Shown: in pieces, positions 51,081-59,936 of the stretch
Position numbering within the stretch: the first letter of the stretch is position 1
Layout: each line of letters begins with the position of its first letter
Assembly (NCBI RefSeq): GCF_003226555.1
Contig: NZ_QKQS01000016.1
Span: 1-64,000, forward strand
Source of the DNA: Rhodopseudomonas palustris
GTDB taxonomy: Bacteria; Pseudomonadota; Alphaproteobacteria; Rhizobiales; Xanthobacteraceae
Direction: 5' to 3'
Length of the DNA: 64,000 nucleotides
The notes under the pieces: generated by a model
Seen by the model: only the letters and a program-made list of their open reading frames with translations
What the model was told of the DNA's origin: nothing
Database searches by the model: none
Position numbers and translations under genes: made by a program

Positions 51081-51608
51081 TTACAGCCGGTCGAACAGCG
51101 TGTCCGGCGCGGTGGCCAGCACGTCGTCGGCAACGCGTCGCTTTAGCGCCGACAGTTCAGCGTTCTCATCGTCGCTGCGCGCGGCACCGCGGCCGATCAG
51201 CTCGAAGAACCGGTCCGGCACCACGCCGCTGCGCAGCGCTGCGCCGACGCTGCGATCGCCCGCCGAGACCCGCCAGCTGTAGGACATGTCGGCGCCGGGG
51301 CAGAGCCTCGCATGCGGCAGCGAGCGGTCGACGGTGTAGACGCCGCGCGTCACCGCGCGGGTGACGAACTCGAAAGCGTCGCGCACGCCGGGGCCTGGAT
51401 GGCCGCTCGTCACGACGAGATCGGCGCGCCGCGGCGGCCGCTCCGGCGACAGCACAGGCAGCATCAGCCGCAGCGCCTGAAACGTCACCGCGAGCATCGC
51501 CAGAGCGCTTTGCCCGTGATACGCGGCGACCGCGTCGAAGCGGATGTCGATGAGATCTTCCTCGCCCGCGATGGTGAGTGTCGGACGAGTGTCGAGAGTC
51601 GGAGTCAT
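51081..51608 (-). CDS. FmdE-like protein in the TonB/ABC cluster
   Basis: This 175-residue protein has AVAAYHGQSALAMLAVTFQA at the N-terminus and VVTSGHPGPGVRDAFEFVTR in the middle. Both segments match the FmdE (formylmethanofuran dehydrogenase subunit E) domain pattern, in which His/Cys residues bind metal. The usual N-terminal HxCPG is replaced by HGQSA, so metal ligands may differ. A later C (ARLCPGADMSYSW) may take part. It is the first gene of a leftward three-gene unit with two GATase-like paralogues, next to a TonB receptor and an ABC importer. ATG 51608 was chosen; the upstream extension is non-coding-like. Confidence 0.6.
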   Translation of the reverse strand: MTPTLDTRPTLTIAGEEDLIDIRFDAVAAYHGQSALAMLAVTFQALRLMLPVLSPERPPRRADLVVTSGHPGPGVRDAFEFVTRAVTRGVYTVDRSLPHARLCPGADMSYSWRVSAGDRSVGAALRSGVVPDRFFELIGRGAARSDDENAELSALKRRVADDVLATAPDTLFDRL

Positions 51609-52059
51609 TGTGGGCCGATCGAGTTTGATGGAAGCGACGACGCAGGAATGTGCGTCGCGTAGCAACAAGGTTGGAGCGCAGCAATTTGTGAGTCTCACGC
51701 ATCGCGTGCAGCAGCAGCTTCGGTTCGGCGTAACTCACTCGCGGTAAACGCTTCTTCGCGAGATTTAGAATTGACTGAAACTCGCGAAGAGTCGTTCACT
51801 TGCTCGGCAGGCCGCCGGCGCTGTCGAACGCAGTCATCGAGGACGAGCAGACGAGTCGCTCTCGTCGTTGTCAGGCGCGCGCATTCGCTGTAATGCGGAG
51901 CTTGCGCGGCGACGAGGTTCGCCGTGCTGCGAATGTGGATTGGATGTCAGAGCTTGTGTGATCAGGCTCTCTGATTGTTCAGAGAGCCTCGTGAAGTCGA
52001 AGCCGGCGGGCGCATCGGTGCTCGCGGGCGCTTGTTCACGTCCATCACACGAGACATCC
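51609..52059. other. Intergenic region with two strong inverted repeats
   Basis: This is 451 bp without a gene. It holds CTTCGCGAG / CTCGCGAAG at 51754-51789 and a perfect 11-bp hairpin AGGCTCTCTGA-TTGT-TCAGAGAGCCT at 51964-51989, ~70 bp before the toxin-like gene. It includes the promoters of the leftward FmdE-like operon and the rightward yjhX-GNAT pair. Confidence 0.55.
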
Positions 52060-52323
52060 ATGAATATCTCACGAAACGAACAGCGTGCGCTGCACGTTCT
52101 GGCCCTCGGCGGCTGCATCCGTCACGCCCGCAGCCGTGGCCGCAAGATTTCGTCTGTCCTCTGCATCTCGCGCGAGGGAATGATCCTCGCCGATTTCGAT
52201 CTGGAGCTGTTCGAGCGATTGCGGCGGAAGCGTCTGATCGAATCCCGCTCGGGCAGCCCGTATCGGATCTCGCAGCTTGGTCGCATTTGCGTGCGTGCTC
52301 AGCTCGACAATCAGGGAGCATGA
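52060..52323 (+). CDS. yjhX: YjhX (TopAI)-family toxin-like protein
   Basis: This 87-residue protein starts MNISRNEQRALHVLALGGCI and contains SREGMILADFDLELFERLRR and YRISQLGRICVRAQLDN, closely following the E. coli YjhX pattern in length and order. E. coli YjhX (TopAI) inhibits topoisomerase I, and its antitoxin YjhQ is a GNAT-type protein. Here a GNAT gene begins one base after this stop, the same arrangement. Toxicity is inferred from the family. No canonical small antitoxin is present. Confidence 0.88.
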   Translation: MNISRNEQRALHVLALGGCIRHARSRGRKISSVLCISREGMILADFDLELFERLRRKRLIESRSGSPYRISQLGRICVRAQLDNQGA

Positions 52324-52324
52324 C

Positions 52325-52825
52325 ATGCTGATCCGCAACGAAACCGCGGCCGATGTCGCCGCGATCGGCCGGGTCGTCACCGAAGCTCTCCGGAAGCTGC
52401 CGCAGGCCACCGGCACCGAGGCGGAGATCGTCGAGAGGCTGCGCGCGCAAGGCGCTCTTGTCTTGTCGCTCGTGGCCGAGGACGACGGCGACGTCGTCGG
52501 CTATCTGGCCGCCTCAGCGGCGCGGATCGGTGCGCAGCCCGACTGGGGACTGATTGGTCCACTCGTCATTTTGCCGTCGCGGCACCGCCAGGGGAGCGGC
52601 TCGGCGCTGATGGCGGAGGCGCTCCGCCGGTTGCGCGCCACGTGCCGCGGAGCGGCACTGGTCGGTGATCCTGGATACTATGGACGGTTCGGCTTTCGTG
52701 CCTTCCCGGGCCTGCGGGTGACCGGCTGCCCTCCCGACGTGGTTCAGGCGTTGCCGTTCGACGGTACGGAGCCTTGCGGCGAACTGATCCATCATTCGGC
52801 GTTCGGTCTGAACCAACACACGTAG
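52325..52825 (+). CDS. GNAT acetyltransferase paired with YjhX (YjhQ-like position)
   Basis: This 166-residue GNAT-fold protein has LIGPLVILPSRHRQGSGSAL, the acetyl-CoA pyrophosphate loop (RxxGxG), and ALVGDPGYYGRFGFRAFPG in the C-terminal half, as in YhbS-type enzymes. It starts one base after yjhX, so the two are coupled. In E. coli the partner of YjhX is the GNAT-like YjhQ antitoxin; a similar role is likely but unproven. It might also be a general small-molecule acetyltransferase. A hairpin follows the stop. Confidence 0.85.
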   Translation: MLIRNETAADVAAIGRVVTEALRKLPQATGTEAEIVERLRAQGALVLSLVAEDDGDVVGYLAASAARIGAQPDWGLIGPLVILPSRHRQGSGSALMAEALRRLRATCRGAALVGDPGYYGRFGFRAFPGLRVTGCPPDVVQALPFDGTEPCGELIHHSAFGLNQHT

Positions 52826-52834
52826 CACGAGGCC

Positions 52835-52861
52835 GGGCTGCGCCAACGCTAGGCGCAGCCC
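52835..52861 (+). terminator. Hairpin terminator after the yjhX-GNAT pair
   Basis: Perfect 10-bp stem GGGCTGCGCC-AACGCTA-GGCGCAGCCC, 10 bp after the GNAT stop. No T-tract follows; it may act with Rho. Confidence 0.6.
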
Positions 52862-52951
52862 AGCCCGTTGCCGAAGTCGCCGGGCAGGGAAGTAGGGCGC
52901 GACATCGCGTCTCGACGAGCGGCGAAGTTCGGTTGAATCGCAATCAGACCG

Positions 52952-53827
52952 TTACCGGATGGCGCGTGCTCGCGGCGGCGGAAGCGTCGTTGCACCCGCT
53001 TCGGACGCCGGGCCGCTGTCGTGGTCGGTCACGGCCGCGTAGAACACGAGGCGAAGGTGTTTCTCCTCGTCGACGATGAAGGACGAGTGGTCGAACGTGA
53101 CCGCACCCTGGCCCTCGATCATGAAGCTTCGGCGGCCCTCGCATCGGCCGTGGACGTCATGTTGATTCCATAGCGTTCTGAAGGAGGGCGAGACCTGCTC
53201 CAGCGCCTCGACGAGCGCGACCATGCTTTCATCCTCCGGGGCCTGCGCGAAGTCCCGCCGGAAGCTCGCTAGCACTTGCGGCGCCTGCACCGCCCATTCG
53301 ACGATCCGGCTGCTCAGCCGATCATCCGCAAACAGCATCCACAGCACGTTCCGCTCAGCCGGCTCGCGCGCCTCGAACCCGAACAGGCGATCCGCAGCGG
53401 CGTTCCAGCCGATCACATCCCATCGCAGATTCAGCACATAGGATGGCCGCAATGTGAGGTCGTCGAGTAGTCGGCGCACCAGCGGCGGCAGCTCGCACCA
53501 AGCACGGCCGGCCATCGCCGGAGGACGCTGATGCGCGAGGACGAACAGATGCCGCCGCTCGACCTCGTCCAGCTTCAGGACCCGGGCCACGTTGTCGAGA
53601 AACGCCGTGGAAACCTTGATGGCTCGGCCCTGTTCCAGCCACGTATACCAAGTCAGCCCGACACCGGCGAGGGTGGCGATTTCCTCACGGCGCAGCCCAG
53701 GCGTTCGCCGCCGTTTACCGGCCGGCAGACCGACGTCGAGCGGCGACAGACTCTCCCGGCGGCGGCGCAGAAAGTCCGCCAGCTCGGAGCGCGTGCGATC
53801 GAGTCGATGATCCAGCGTATCACTCAT
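52952..53827 (-). CDS. XRE-type regulator with MmyB-like ligand-binding domain
   Basis: This 291-residue regulator has an N-terminal helix-turn-helix (RRRTPGLRREEIATLAGVGL, TWYTWLEQGRAIKVSTAFLD). A PAS-like MmyB domain follows (YVLNLRWDVIGWNAAADRLF), as in Streptomyces MmyB and many proteobacterial regulators that bind fatty-acid-like ligands. It is divergent from an MFS exporter gene, 74 bp apart, which suggests local control. ATG 53827 was chosen; an in-frame extension of 16 residues upstream would overlap the operator region. A directly repeated CATAGTAATA lies over and beside the start codon. Confidence 0.88.
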   Translation of the reverse strand: MSDTLDHRLDRTRSELADFLRRRRESLSPLDVGLPAGKRRRTPGLRREEIATLAGVGLTWYTWLEQGRAIKVSTAFLDNVARVLKLDEVERRHLFVLAHQRPPAMAGRAWCELPPLVRRLLDDLTLRPSYVLNLRWDVIGWNAAADRLFGFEAREPAERNVLWMLFADDRLSSRIVEWAVQAPQVLASFRRDFAQAPEDESMVALVEALEQVSPSFRTLWNQHDVHGRCEGRRSFMIEGQGAVTFDHSSFIVDEEKHLRLVFYAAVTDHDSGPASEAGATTLPPPRARAIR

Positions 53828-53857
53828 AGTAATACGATATCTTGTTCCATAGTAATA
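53825..53857. promoter_or_regulatory. Direct repeat CATAGTAATA, candidate operator
   Basis: CATAGTAATA occurs at 53825-53834 and 53848-53857, a 23-bp (about two helical turns) spacing, in the 74-bp gap between the MmyB-type regulator and the MFS gene. The first copy overlaps the regulator start codon. It is a candidate binding site for that regulator. Confidence 0.6.
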
Positions 53858-53901
53858 GTTTAACGGCGGTGCCATGCGACTTCAAGACGATTGGAGTTGC
53901 C

Positions 53902-55371
53902 ATGACTGTTCACCGTCCGCCTTCCAACATCGCTTCCGCCTCGACCGCCACGACGACCCATCCCTCAGCGCTGGCGCTGGGAATCCTGTTGCTCGGCGGG
54001 TTCATCACGGTGTTCGACCTGTTCGTCGTCAACGTTGCAATTCCCTCGATGCAGGCCGATCTCGGCGCGAGCTTCGCCGACATCGGCTTCGTCATCGCCG
54101 GCTACGAGGTGGCGTTCGGCGTGCTGCTGATCGGGGGCGGGCGGCTTGGGGACCGCCATGGACGCCGCCGGCTGTTCGTGTTGGGCATGGCCGGATTTGC
54201 CGTGACGTCGTTCCTCTGTGGCATCGCGCCCGATGCGACCAGCCTGATCGTCGCTCGTCTGCTGCAAGGCGCGACCGGCGCACTGCTGTTTCCGCAAGTC
54301 TATGCGCTGCTACGCGTGCTCTACGACGAGGCGGGGCGTCGCCGGGCATTCGGTCGTCTCGGGATGACGCTGGGACTGGCTGCGATTGCCGGGCAGGTGG
54401 TCGGCGGTCTGATCGTCGAGAGCGATCTGTTCGGGCTCGGCTGGCGGATTGTCTTTCTCATCAACCTGCCGATCGGCCTGGCTGCGGCGTGGTCGGCACG
54501 TGTCATTCCGGAATCGCGTGCGGCCGACGCGCTGCGCGTCGATTGGGTAGGCATCGGATTGGCGGCGGCGGGATTGCTGCTGTTGCTTTTGCCGCTGCTC
54601 GAAGGTCCCAGGCTCGGCTGGTCGGCATGGACATGGATCAGCATCGTCGCGTCGGTCGTACTGCTGGCGCTGTTTCTCGGATGGGAGCGCCGCATCGCGG
54701 GGCGTGGCGGCGATCCGGCCGTCGATCTCGCCTTGTTTCGAAATGTCGCGTTCTCCATTGGGGCGGTGGTGGTGCTGCTGATCTATTCGACGGCGACATC
54801 GCTGTTTCTCTGCTTCGCTCTGTTGACGCAGTCCGGAATCGGACTGTCGCCATTCGAGGCAGGCGCGCTGTTTGCGCCCGCGAGTGTCGGGTTCATCGCG
54901 GCGTCGCTGCTGGCTCCGTGGCTGGTGGCGCGGTTTGGGAACTCCACGATCGCGGCCGGCGCACTGATCTACGCTGCCGGAATCTGCTGGTTGATCGCCA
55001 TCGCCGCTGGCGTCGACGGTCGCGCCGGAGCGCTCGCGCTGCTGCCGCCATTGGTGATCTTCGGCTTCGGACAAGGTTTGTCGATGACGCCGCTGCTCAA
55101 TCTGGTGATCGGCTCTATCGCGGAGCGACATGCCGGAATGGCGGCGGGGTTCATCTCGACGATGCAACAGGTGGGGGGCGCCTTCGGCGTTTCCGTCGTC
55201 GGCATCTTCTTTGTCCGCATTCTCGATCGGCAAGCCGGCGCGGGCCTTTCTGAGGCGCAGCGTTACGCCGACGCATTCTCCGGTGCGATGATCTACAATG
55301 TCGCCGCCATCCTCGTGGCTGCTGCGCTGATCGCTGTCCTGGTGCGGATCAGGCGGGCCGGCGAGAAATGA
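53902..55371 (+). CDS. MFS drug exporter, DHA2 (14-helix) family
   Basis: This 489-residue inner-membrane protein has ~14 hydrophobic helices. Motif A is GGRLGDRHGRRRLFVLG and the DHA2 region includes LINLPIGLAAAWSARVIPES. It would export drugs or toxic compounds using proton motive force. ATG 53902 gives a short hydrophilic N-terminal tail; the frame is open further upstream but lacks a start with a ribosome-binding site. It is divergent from the MmyB-type regulator and convergent with a TetR gene. Confidence 0.9.
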   Translation: MTVHRPPSNIASASTATTTHPSALALGILLLGGFITVFDLFVVNVAIPSMQADLGASFADIGFVIAGYEVAFGVLLIGGGRLGDRHGRRRLFVLGMAGFAVTSFLCGIAPDATSLIVARLLQGATGALLFPQVYALLRVLYDEAGRRRAFGRLGMTLGLAAIAGQVVGGLIVESDLFGLGWRIVFLINLPIGLAAAWSARVIPESRAADALRVDWVGIGLAAAGLLLLLLPLLEGPRLGWSAWTWISIVASVVLLALFLGWERRIAGRGGDPAVDLALFRNVAFSIGAVVVLLIYSTATSLFLCFALLTQSGIGLSPFEAGALFAPASVGFIAASLLAPWLVARFGNSTIAAGALIYAAGICWLIAIAAGVDGRAGALALLPPLVIFGFGQGLSMTPLLNLVIGSIAERHAGMAAGFISTMQQVGGAFGVSVVGIFFVRILDRQAGAGLSEAQRYADAFSGAMIYNVAAILVAAALIAVLVRIRRAGEK

Positions 55372-55409
55372 TGGCATGCGCCGGTGTCTGACGAGAGTTC
55401 GATGCGACG

Positions 55410-56024
55410 TTACGCAGAGCTGCCGAGATAACCGTAGACGGCGCGTCTCACCCGTGCGGTCAGATCGACGTGGTCCTGCTCGCCTCGCTCGCCGGCGGCG
55501 TCGACGATGCCCTTGATGATCGCCAGCACGTCCTGGGTCGCCGTATCGAGGTCGCGTTGTGCCGGAATGTCGGCGCGGCTCAGAACATCCCGCAGGATCG
55601 ATCGCAGCCGGTCGGAGACACGCCGGGTCTCGTGGTCGAACGGAAGCCGCGCTTCCTCCAGATCGATCAGCCGCGCCAAGGCCGGCCGCCGGAGCTGGTG
55701 AGCCACCGCCGCTGCGATCAGTCCGGCCAGTGCATCCCGGCCGGAGGCGGTCACAGCTGCGGCTTCCCAGTCTTCGATCAATTGGAAGGTCTCGCGAACG
55801 ATCAGCGCGCCGATCAGCGCTTCCTTGCCGGGGAAGTACTGGTAGAGCGAACCGATGCTGACGCCCGCGCGCTCCGCCACCGCATTGGTGGTGAACGCTC
55901 CCAGCCCGCCTTGCTCCAGAATGCGAGCGGCAGCCTCCACGATCGCCCGAACGGTCTCGGCGGAGCGGGCCTGTCGGGGCGATTTTCTCGGGGGCGGGCG
56001 CTGTTGCGTCGGTGTTTGAGACAT
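55410..56024 (-). CDS. TetR/AcrR-family regulator
   Basis: This 204-residue protein has an N-terminal helix-turn-helix (AAARILEQGGLGAFTTNAVA, AERAGVSIGSLYQYFPGKEA) and an all-helical ligand domain. The C-terminal domain resembles the AcrR_C group with hydrophobic pocket helices. The gene is divergent from the darcynin-family gene (79 bp), which it probably controls, and convergent with the MFS gene. ATG 56024 begins MSQTPTQQRPPPRKSPRQAR, a typical disordered basic leader. Confidence 0.9.
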   Translation of the reverse strand: MSQTPTQQRPPPRKSPRQARSAETVRAIVEAAARILEQGGLGAFTTNAVAERAGVSIGSLYQYFPGKEALIGALIVRETFQLIEDWEAAAVTASGRDALAGLIAAAVAHQLRRPALARLIDLEEARLPFDHETRRVSDRLRSILRDVLSRADIPAQRDLDTATQDVLAIIKGIVDAAGERGEQDHVDLTARVRRAVYGYLGSSA

Positions 56025-56102
56025 CGGATTCGGATGCGAGTAGCCAATGTGAGGGTTTGCTCGCATTTTATCGACGTTCAACAACGACGCAAGGATCTCT
56101 CC

Positions 56103-56465
56103 ATGACCACCCCGCAATTGCCGTTCGAGCCGAGCCTCACCGTCTTCATGCTGGTCAAGACCTCACCCGAATGGCTGGGCTTTCCCGTGGATCGCCGGTT
56201 CGAACTGCTCGCCGAACAGTTCACCCCAATTCTGAAAAAGCACGCGGCGAACGTCGCACTGCGTTTCTTCGACGTCGAGTTCTACTCCACCCGCGTCACT
56301 GACATCTGGATGTGGGATGCCAAGGATCATCACTCCTACGAGCTGTTGGTGGAGGATCTGCGCGAGACCGCGTTTTGGGATCGCTATTTCGACATCGTCG
56401 AAATCTTGAGCGGCGTCGAAAACGCCTACGCGAAGAACTACGATCGGCCGACCATCACGGCCTGA
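56103..56465 (+). CDS. Darcynin-family protein
   Basis: This 120-residue protein contains FMLVKTSPEWLGFPVDRRFE, then FFDVEFYSTRVTDIWMWDAK and VENAYAKNYDRPTIT, matching the short darcynin-like family found in Acinetobacter, rhizobia and related bacteria. It is probably a dimeric ferredoxin-like (ABM-type) alpha/beta fold. Its role is not established; it is often next to a TetR or LysR regulator, as here. ATG 56103 follows AGGATCTCTCC. A terminator lies 8 bp after the stop. Confidence 0.8.
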   Translation: MTTPQLPFEPSLTVFMLVKTSPEWLGFPVDRRFELLAEQFTPILKKHAANVALRFFDVEFYSTRVTDIWMWDAKDHHSYELLVEDLRETAFWDRYFDIVEILSGVENAYAKNYDRPTITA

Positions 56466-57004
56466 CGACATCGAGGGCAGGCTTTCGCCTGTCCTCTTTC
56501 TTCGGCCTGGTGGAGAAGCTGGTCTACTTATCGCGTGCGAACGCGGAGCGAGCTGCTCGACTACTTCGCTATTCGCTGAGCAGCTATGCACAAGACGATG
56601 CCGTGCGCAGAGTCTGCGATGACCCGGACGGCAACTGTTCTACGCGCGCAGGATGTGCGGGTGGCTGACGACCAACGATCGCGCGACGCGCGCCTCCGTA
56701 TCGATACGGAGTGGACACATTCTGAGGTCGACGAACGTCGAGTCCTGTGACGAAGTCACCGAGCGATTTGAATGCCTCTGACATTCTGTCGCAGCAGCGC
56801 CGCTCGACCAAGCCATCGCCCGATCGGCCATCGGCGGCACCTCTGCAACAGGGGGCCCGATCGTGATCGGGACTTCGCCGTCATGAGTCTGGACATCTCC
56901 CTGTCGGCCGCATGCGAAGCCTCGCATGCTCACTCTCACCGCATCGCTACGGAGCCGCCGCCTGCGGCGGATCGGCTTCACCCCTCGGAAGGATGTCGGC
57001 CATC
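56466..57004. other. Intergenic region before the cydAB operon
   Basis: This is 539 bp without a convincing gene. It holds a terminator at 56473-56499, an 8-bp inverted repeat AGCTGCTC...GAGCAGCT (56551-56585), a CCCGATC-GT-GATCGGG palindrome (56856-56871) and the cydA leader with GCCGCCGCC...GGCGG. No FNR box was seen. A short in-frame stretch (YRVRTRSELLDYFAIR) near 56540 resembles a LuxR-type helix end and may be a gene remnant. Confidence 0.5.
56473..56499 (+). terminator. Rho-independent terminator after the darcynin gene
   Basis: GAGGGCAGGC-TTTC-GCCTGTCCTC, a 10-bp stem with one G-T pair, is followed by TTTC. Confidence 0.85.
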
Positions 57005-58579
57005 ATGGTGGACTCAACATTCGTAGAGCTGTCGCGCTGGCAATTCGCCGCGACCGCGCTCTATCATTTTCTGTTCGTGCCGCTGACGCTCGGACTCTCC
57101 TGGCTCCTGGTCATCATGGAGACGGTCTACGTGATGACCGGCAAGGAGATCTACAAGGACATGACCAAGTTCTGGGGCAAGTTGTTCGGTATCAACTTTG
57201 CCCTGGGCGTAACGACCGGCCTGACCATGGAGTTCGAGTTCGGGACCAACTGGTCGTACTACTCGCACTATGTCGGCGACGTGTTCGGCGCGCCGCTGGC
57301 GATCGAAGGCCTGATGGCGTTCTTCTTGGAGTCGACCTTCATCGGCCTGTTCTTCCTCGGCTGGGATCGGCTGTCGAAGCGCAAGCATCTGGCGGTGACG
57401 TTTCTCACCGCGATCGGCTCGAACCTGTCGGCGCTGTGGATCCTGATCGCCAACGGCTGGATGCAGAACCCGGTCGGCTCAGTGTTCTCGCCGGAGACGA
57501 TGCGGATGGAGATGACCAGCTTCGCCGAGGTGTTCCTCAACCCGGTGGCGCAGGTGAAGTTCGTTCACACCGTGGCGGCGGGCTACGTCACCGCGTCGGT
57601 GTTCGTGATGGGCATCTCCGCCTGGTACATCCTGAAGGGGCGGGATCTCGCGTTCGCGCGCCGCTCGTTCGCGGTCGCGGTCGGCTTCGGTCTGGCGTCG
57701 TCGCTTTCGGTGATCGTGCTCGGTGACGAGAGCGGCTACACCCTCGGTGACGTGCAGAAGGTCAAGCTCGCCGCGATCGAGGGCGAATGGCACACCGAGA
57801 AGGCGCCGGCGGCGTTCACGCTGTTCGGCTTCCCGAGCCAGACCGGTCAGGCGATCGCCGACGCGGTGAAGATCCCGGCGGTGCTCGGGCTGATCGCGAC
57901 GCGGTCGATCGACAAGCCGGTCCAGGGCCTTGCCGACCTCGAACGCGAGCATCTGGCGCGGATCGAATCCGGGCGGATCGCCTATGCGGCGATGACCAAG
58001 ATCCGTGCCGGTGACACCTCGCCAGAGACCCGCAAGACCTTCGACGCACACGTTAAGGACCTCGGCTTTGGTCTGTTGCTGAAGCAGTTCGTCGAAGATC
58101 CGGCGACCGCCACGCCGGAGCAGATCAAGGCCGCCGCGGCTTCGACCATCCCGACGGTGTGGCCGCTGTTCTGGGCGTTCCGCATCATGGTTGGCCTCGG
58201 CTTCGTGATGCTGTTCACCTTCGCGGCGGGCTTCTGGTTCAACGCGACCAAAAGCCTCGAAAACAAGCGCTGGTTCCTGTGGTTGACGGTGCTGATGATC
58301 CCGGCGCCCTGGCTAGCGTCGGAAGCAGGCTGGTTCGTCGCCGAATTCGGCCGGCAACCTTGGGCGATCGGCGAAGTGCTGCCGACCTTCCTGGCCACAT
58401 CGAGCCTGACCTCGGGCGACCTGATCTTCTCGCTGACCGGCTTCCTCGCCTTCTACACGCTGCTGCTGGTGATCGAGCTGTTCCTGATGTTCAAGTTTGC
58501 CCGGCTCGGTCCGAGTTCGCTCGGCACCGGACGCTATCACTTCGAGACCAACGCCAAGCCCGCCGCGGCTGTGGTGTGA
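57005..58579 (+). CDS. cydA: Cytochrome bd ubiquinol oxidase subunit I
   Basis: This 524-residue membrane subunit has ~9 helices. It begins [20 protein letters not shown], with the His that ligates haem b595, and contains the quinol-binding region up to [20 protein letters not shown]. The long Q-loop is present, as in E. coli CydA, and the late [20 protein letters not shown] motif is intact. It oxidises quinol and reduces O2 with high affinity. The preferred start is ATG 57005; ATG 56993 adds four residues. It is the first gene of cydABX. Confidence 0.95.
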   Translation: MVDSTFVELSRWQFAATALYHFLFVPLTLGLSWLLVIMETVYVMTGKEIYKDMTKFWGKLFGINFALGVTTGLTMEFEFGTNWSYYSHYVGDVFGAPLAIEGLMAFFLESTFIGLFFLGWDRLSKRKHLAVTFLTAIGSNLSALWILIANGWMQNPVGSVFSPETMRMEMTSFAEVFLNPVAQVKFVHTVAAGYVTASVFVMGISAWYILKGRDLAFARRSFAVAVGFGLASSLSVIVLGDESGYTLGDVQKVKLAAIEGEWHTEKAPAAFTLFGFPSQTGQAIADAVKIPAVLGLIATRSIDKPVQGLADLEREHLARIESGRIAYAAMTKIRAGDTSPETRKTFDAHVKDLGFGLLLKQFVEDPATATPEQIKAAAASTIPTVWPLFWAFRIMVGLGFVMLFTFAAGFWFNATKSLENKRWFLWLTVLMIPAPWLASEAGWFVAEFGRQPWAIGEVLPTFLATSSLTSGDLIFSLTGFLAFYTLLLVIELFLMFKFARLGPSSLGTGRYHFETNAKPAAAVV

Positions 58580-58595
58580 GCCGGAGGAGATCATC

Positions 58596-59747
58596 ATGCT
58601 CGATTACGAAACTCTCAAATTCGTCTGGTGGATCTTCGTCGGCCTGCTGCTGATGGGCTTCGCCATCACCGACGGCATGGATATGGGCGTCGGCACCTTG
58701 CTGCCGTTCGTCGCCCGCAAGGACGTCGAACGGCGGATCGCCATCAACTCTGTCGGCCCGCATTGGGACGGCAACCAGGTCTGGTTCATCACCGCCGGCG
58801 GCGCGATCTTCGCCGCCTGGCCTGCGGTCTACGCCGCCGCGTTCTCGGGCTTCTACATGGCGATGCTGTTGGTGCTGTTCGCGCTGTTCTTCCGGCCGGT
58901 CGGCTTCGACTATCGCTCCAAGATCGAGAACCCGACCTGGCGCAACGCATGGGATTGGGGACTGTTCGCCGGCGGCACCATCCCGGCGCTGATCTTCGGC
59001 GTCGCCTTCGGCAATCTGCTGCAGGGCGTGCCGTTCCGGCTCGACGAATTGCTGCGCGCCCACTATCAGGGCTCGCTGCTGACGGCGCTGCTGCCGCTGC
59101 TCAACCCGTTCGCGCTGCTTGCCGGCGTGATCAGCCTGGCGATGCTCGCCGCCCACGGCGGGGTCTGGCTGCAGCTGCGTGCCTCCGACGCGGTTGCCGA
59201 TCGCGCCCGCAAGGCGGTGCTGCTGCTGTCGCCGATCGTGGCGGCGGCGTTCGCGCTGGCCGGCGTCTGGCTGTGGCTTGGCATCGACGGCTATCGCATC
59301 GTCAAGGAAGCGGCGCACAGCGCGGCGTCGAACCCGCTCGCCAAGGAAGTGGTGCGTGCGCCCGGCGCCTGGCTCGACATCTACGCCAAGCAACCGCTGG
59401 CCATGATCGTCCCGGCGCTCGGCCTGATCGGCCCGTTGCTCACCGCCTTGCTGGCGGCGGTGCATCGGCCGGGGCTCGCCTTCGTTACCAGCGCGTTCGG
59501 GATGATCGGCATCATCGGCACCGCCGGGCTGTCGATGTTCCCGTTCATCATGCCGTCGAGCATCGATCCGCGATCGAGCCTGACGATCTGGGACGCGGCG
59601 TCGAGCGAACTGACCCTGACGGTGATGTTCTGGGCGGTGGTGATCTTCCTGCCGATCGTGCTCGGCTACACCGTGTGGTGCTACGCCAACATGTGGGGCA
59701 GGGTCACCGCCGGCGAGATCGAAGCCCGCGCCCATTCGGCCTACTGA
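58596..59747 (+). CDS. cydB: Cytochrome bd ubiquinol oxidase subunit II
   Basis: This 383-residue membrane subunit has ~8-9 helices. The sequence MLDYETLKFVWWIFVGLLLM followed by GFAITDGMDMGVGTLLPFVA is the typical CydB N-terminus, and the middle contains VWFITAGGAIFAAWPAVYAA. It pairs with CydA but binds no haem. It starts 16 bp after cydA with GGAGGAGA as ribosome-binding site. It is followed by cydX after 12 bp. Confidence 0.95.
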   Translation: MLDYETLKFVWWIFVGLLLMGFAITDGMDMGVGTLLPFVARKDVERRIAINSVGPHWDGNQVWFITAGGAIFAAWPAVYAAAFSGFYMAMLLVLFALFFRPVGFDYRSKIENPTWRNAWDWGLFAGGTIPALIFGVAFGNLLQGVPFRLDELLRAHYQGSLLTALLPLLNPFALLAGVISLAMLAAHGGVWLQLRASDAVADRARKAVLLLSPIVAAAFALAGVWLWLGIDGYRIVKEAAHSAASNPLAKEVVRAPGAWLDIYAKQPLAMIVPALGLIGPLLTALLAAVHRPGLAFVTSAFGMIGIIGTAGLSMFPFIMPSSIDPRSSLTIWDAASSELTLTVMFWAVVIFLPIVLGYTVWCYANMWGRVTAGEIEARAHSAY

Positions 59748-59759
59748 AGGAGATCCGCC

Positions 59760-59912
59760 ATGTGGTACTTCGCCTGGATTCTCGGCGTCACCGCCGCCGC
59801 GGCAATCGCTGTGATCAACGTGATGTGGTACGAGTTTCAGGACGGTCTGGTGGTCGCCGTGCCGACCCACGACCGGCCTGACGGCTCGCAGGTCCCCGAA
59901 CGCGTCGTTTAA
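59760..59912 (+). CDS. cydX: Cytochrome bd small subunit CydX
   Basis: This 50-residue single-helix protein starts MWYFAWILGVTAAAAIAVIN, then VMWYEFQDG and a short charged tail ending PERVV. It matches the CydX/YbgT family, which stabilises haem insertion in CydAB. AAGGAGATCC lies before the ATG, 13 bp after cydB. It is easily missed because of its length. A terminator follows. Confidence 0.92.
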   Translation: MWYFAWILGVTAAAAIAVINVMWYEFQDGLVVAVPTHDRPDGSQVPERVV

Positions 59913-59936
59913 TCATCAAGCGACCTGACCTCCGGC

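Noticed and set aside
56525-56577. Short stretch resembling the end of a LuxR-type HTH (YRVRTRSELLDYFAIR)
   Set aside because: Too short and without the rest of the domain upstream. It could be a gene remnant but may be chance.
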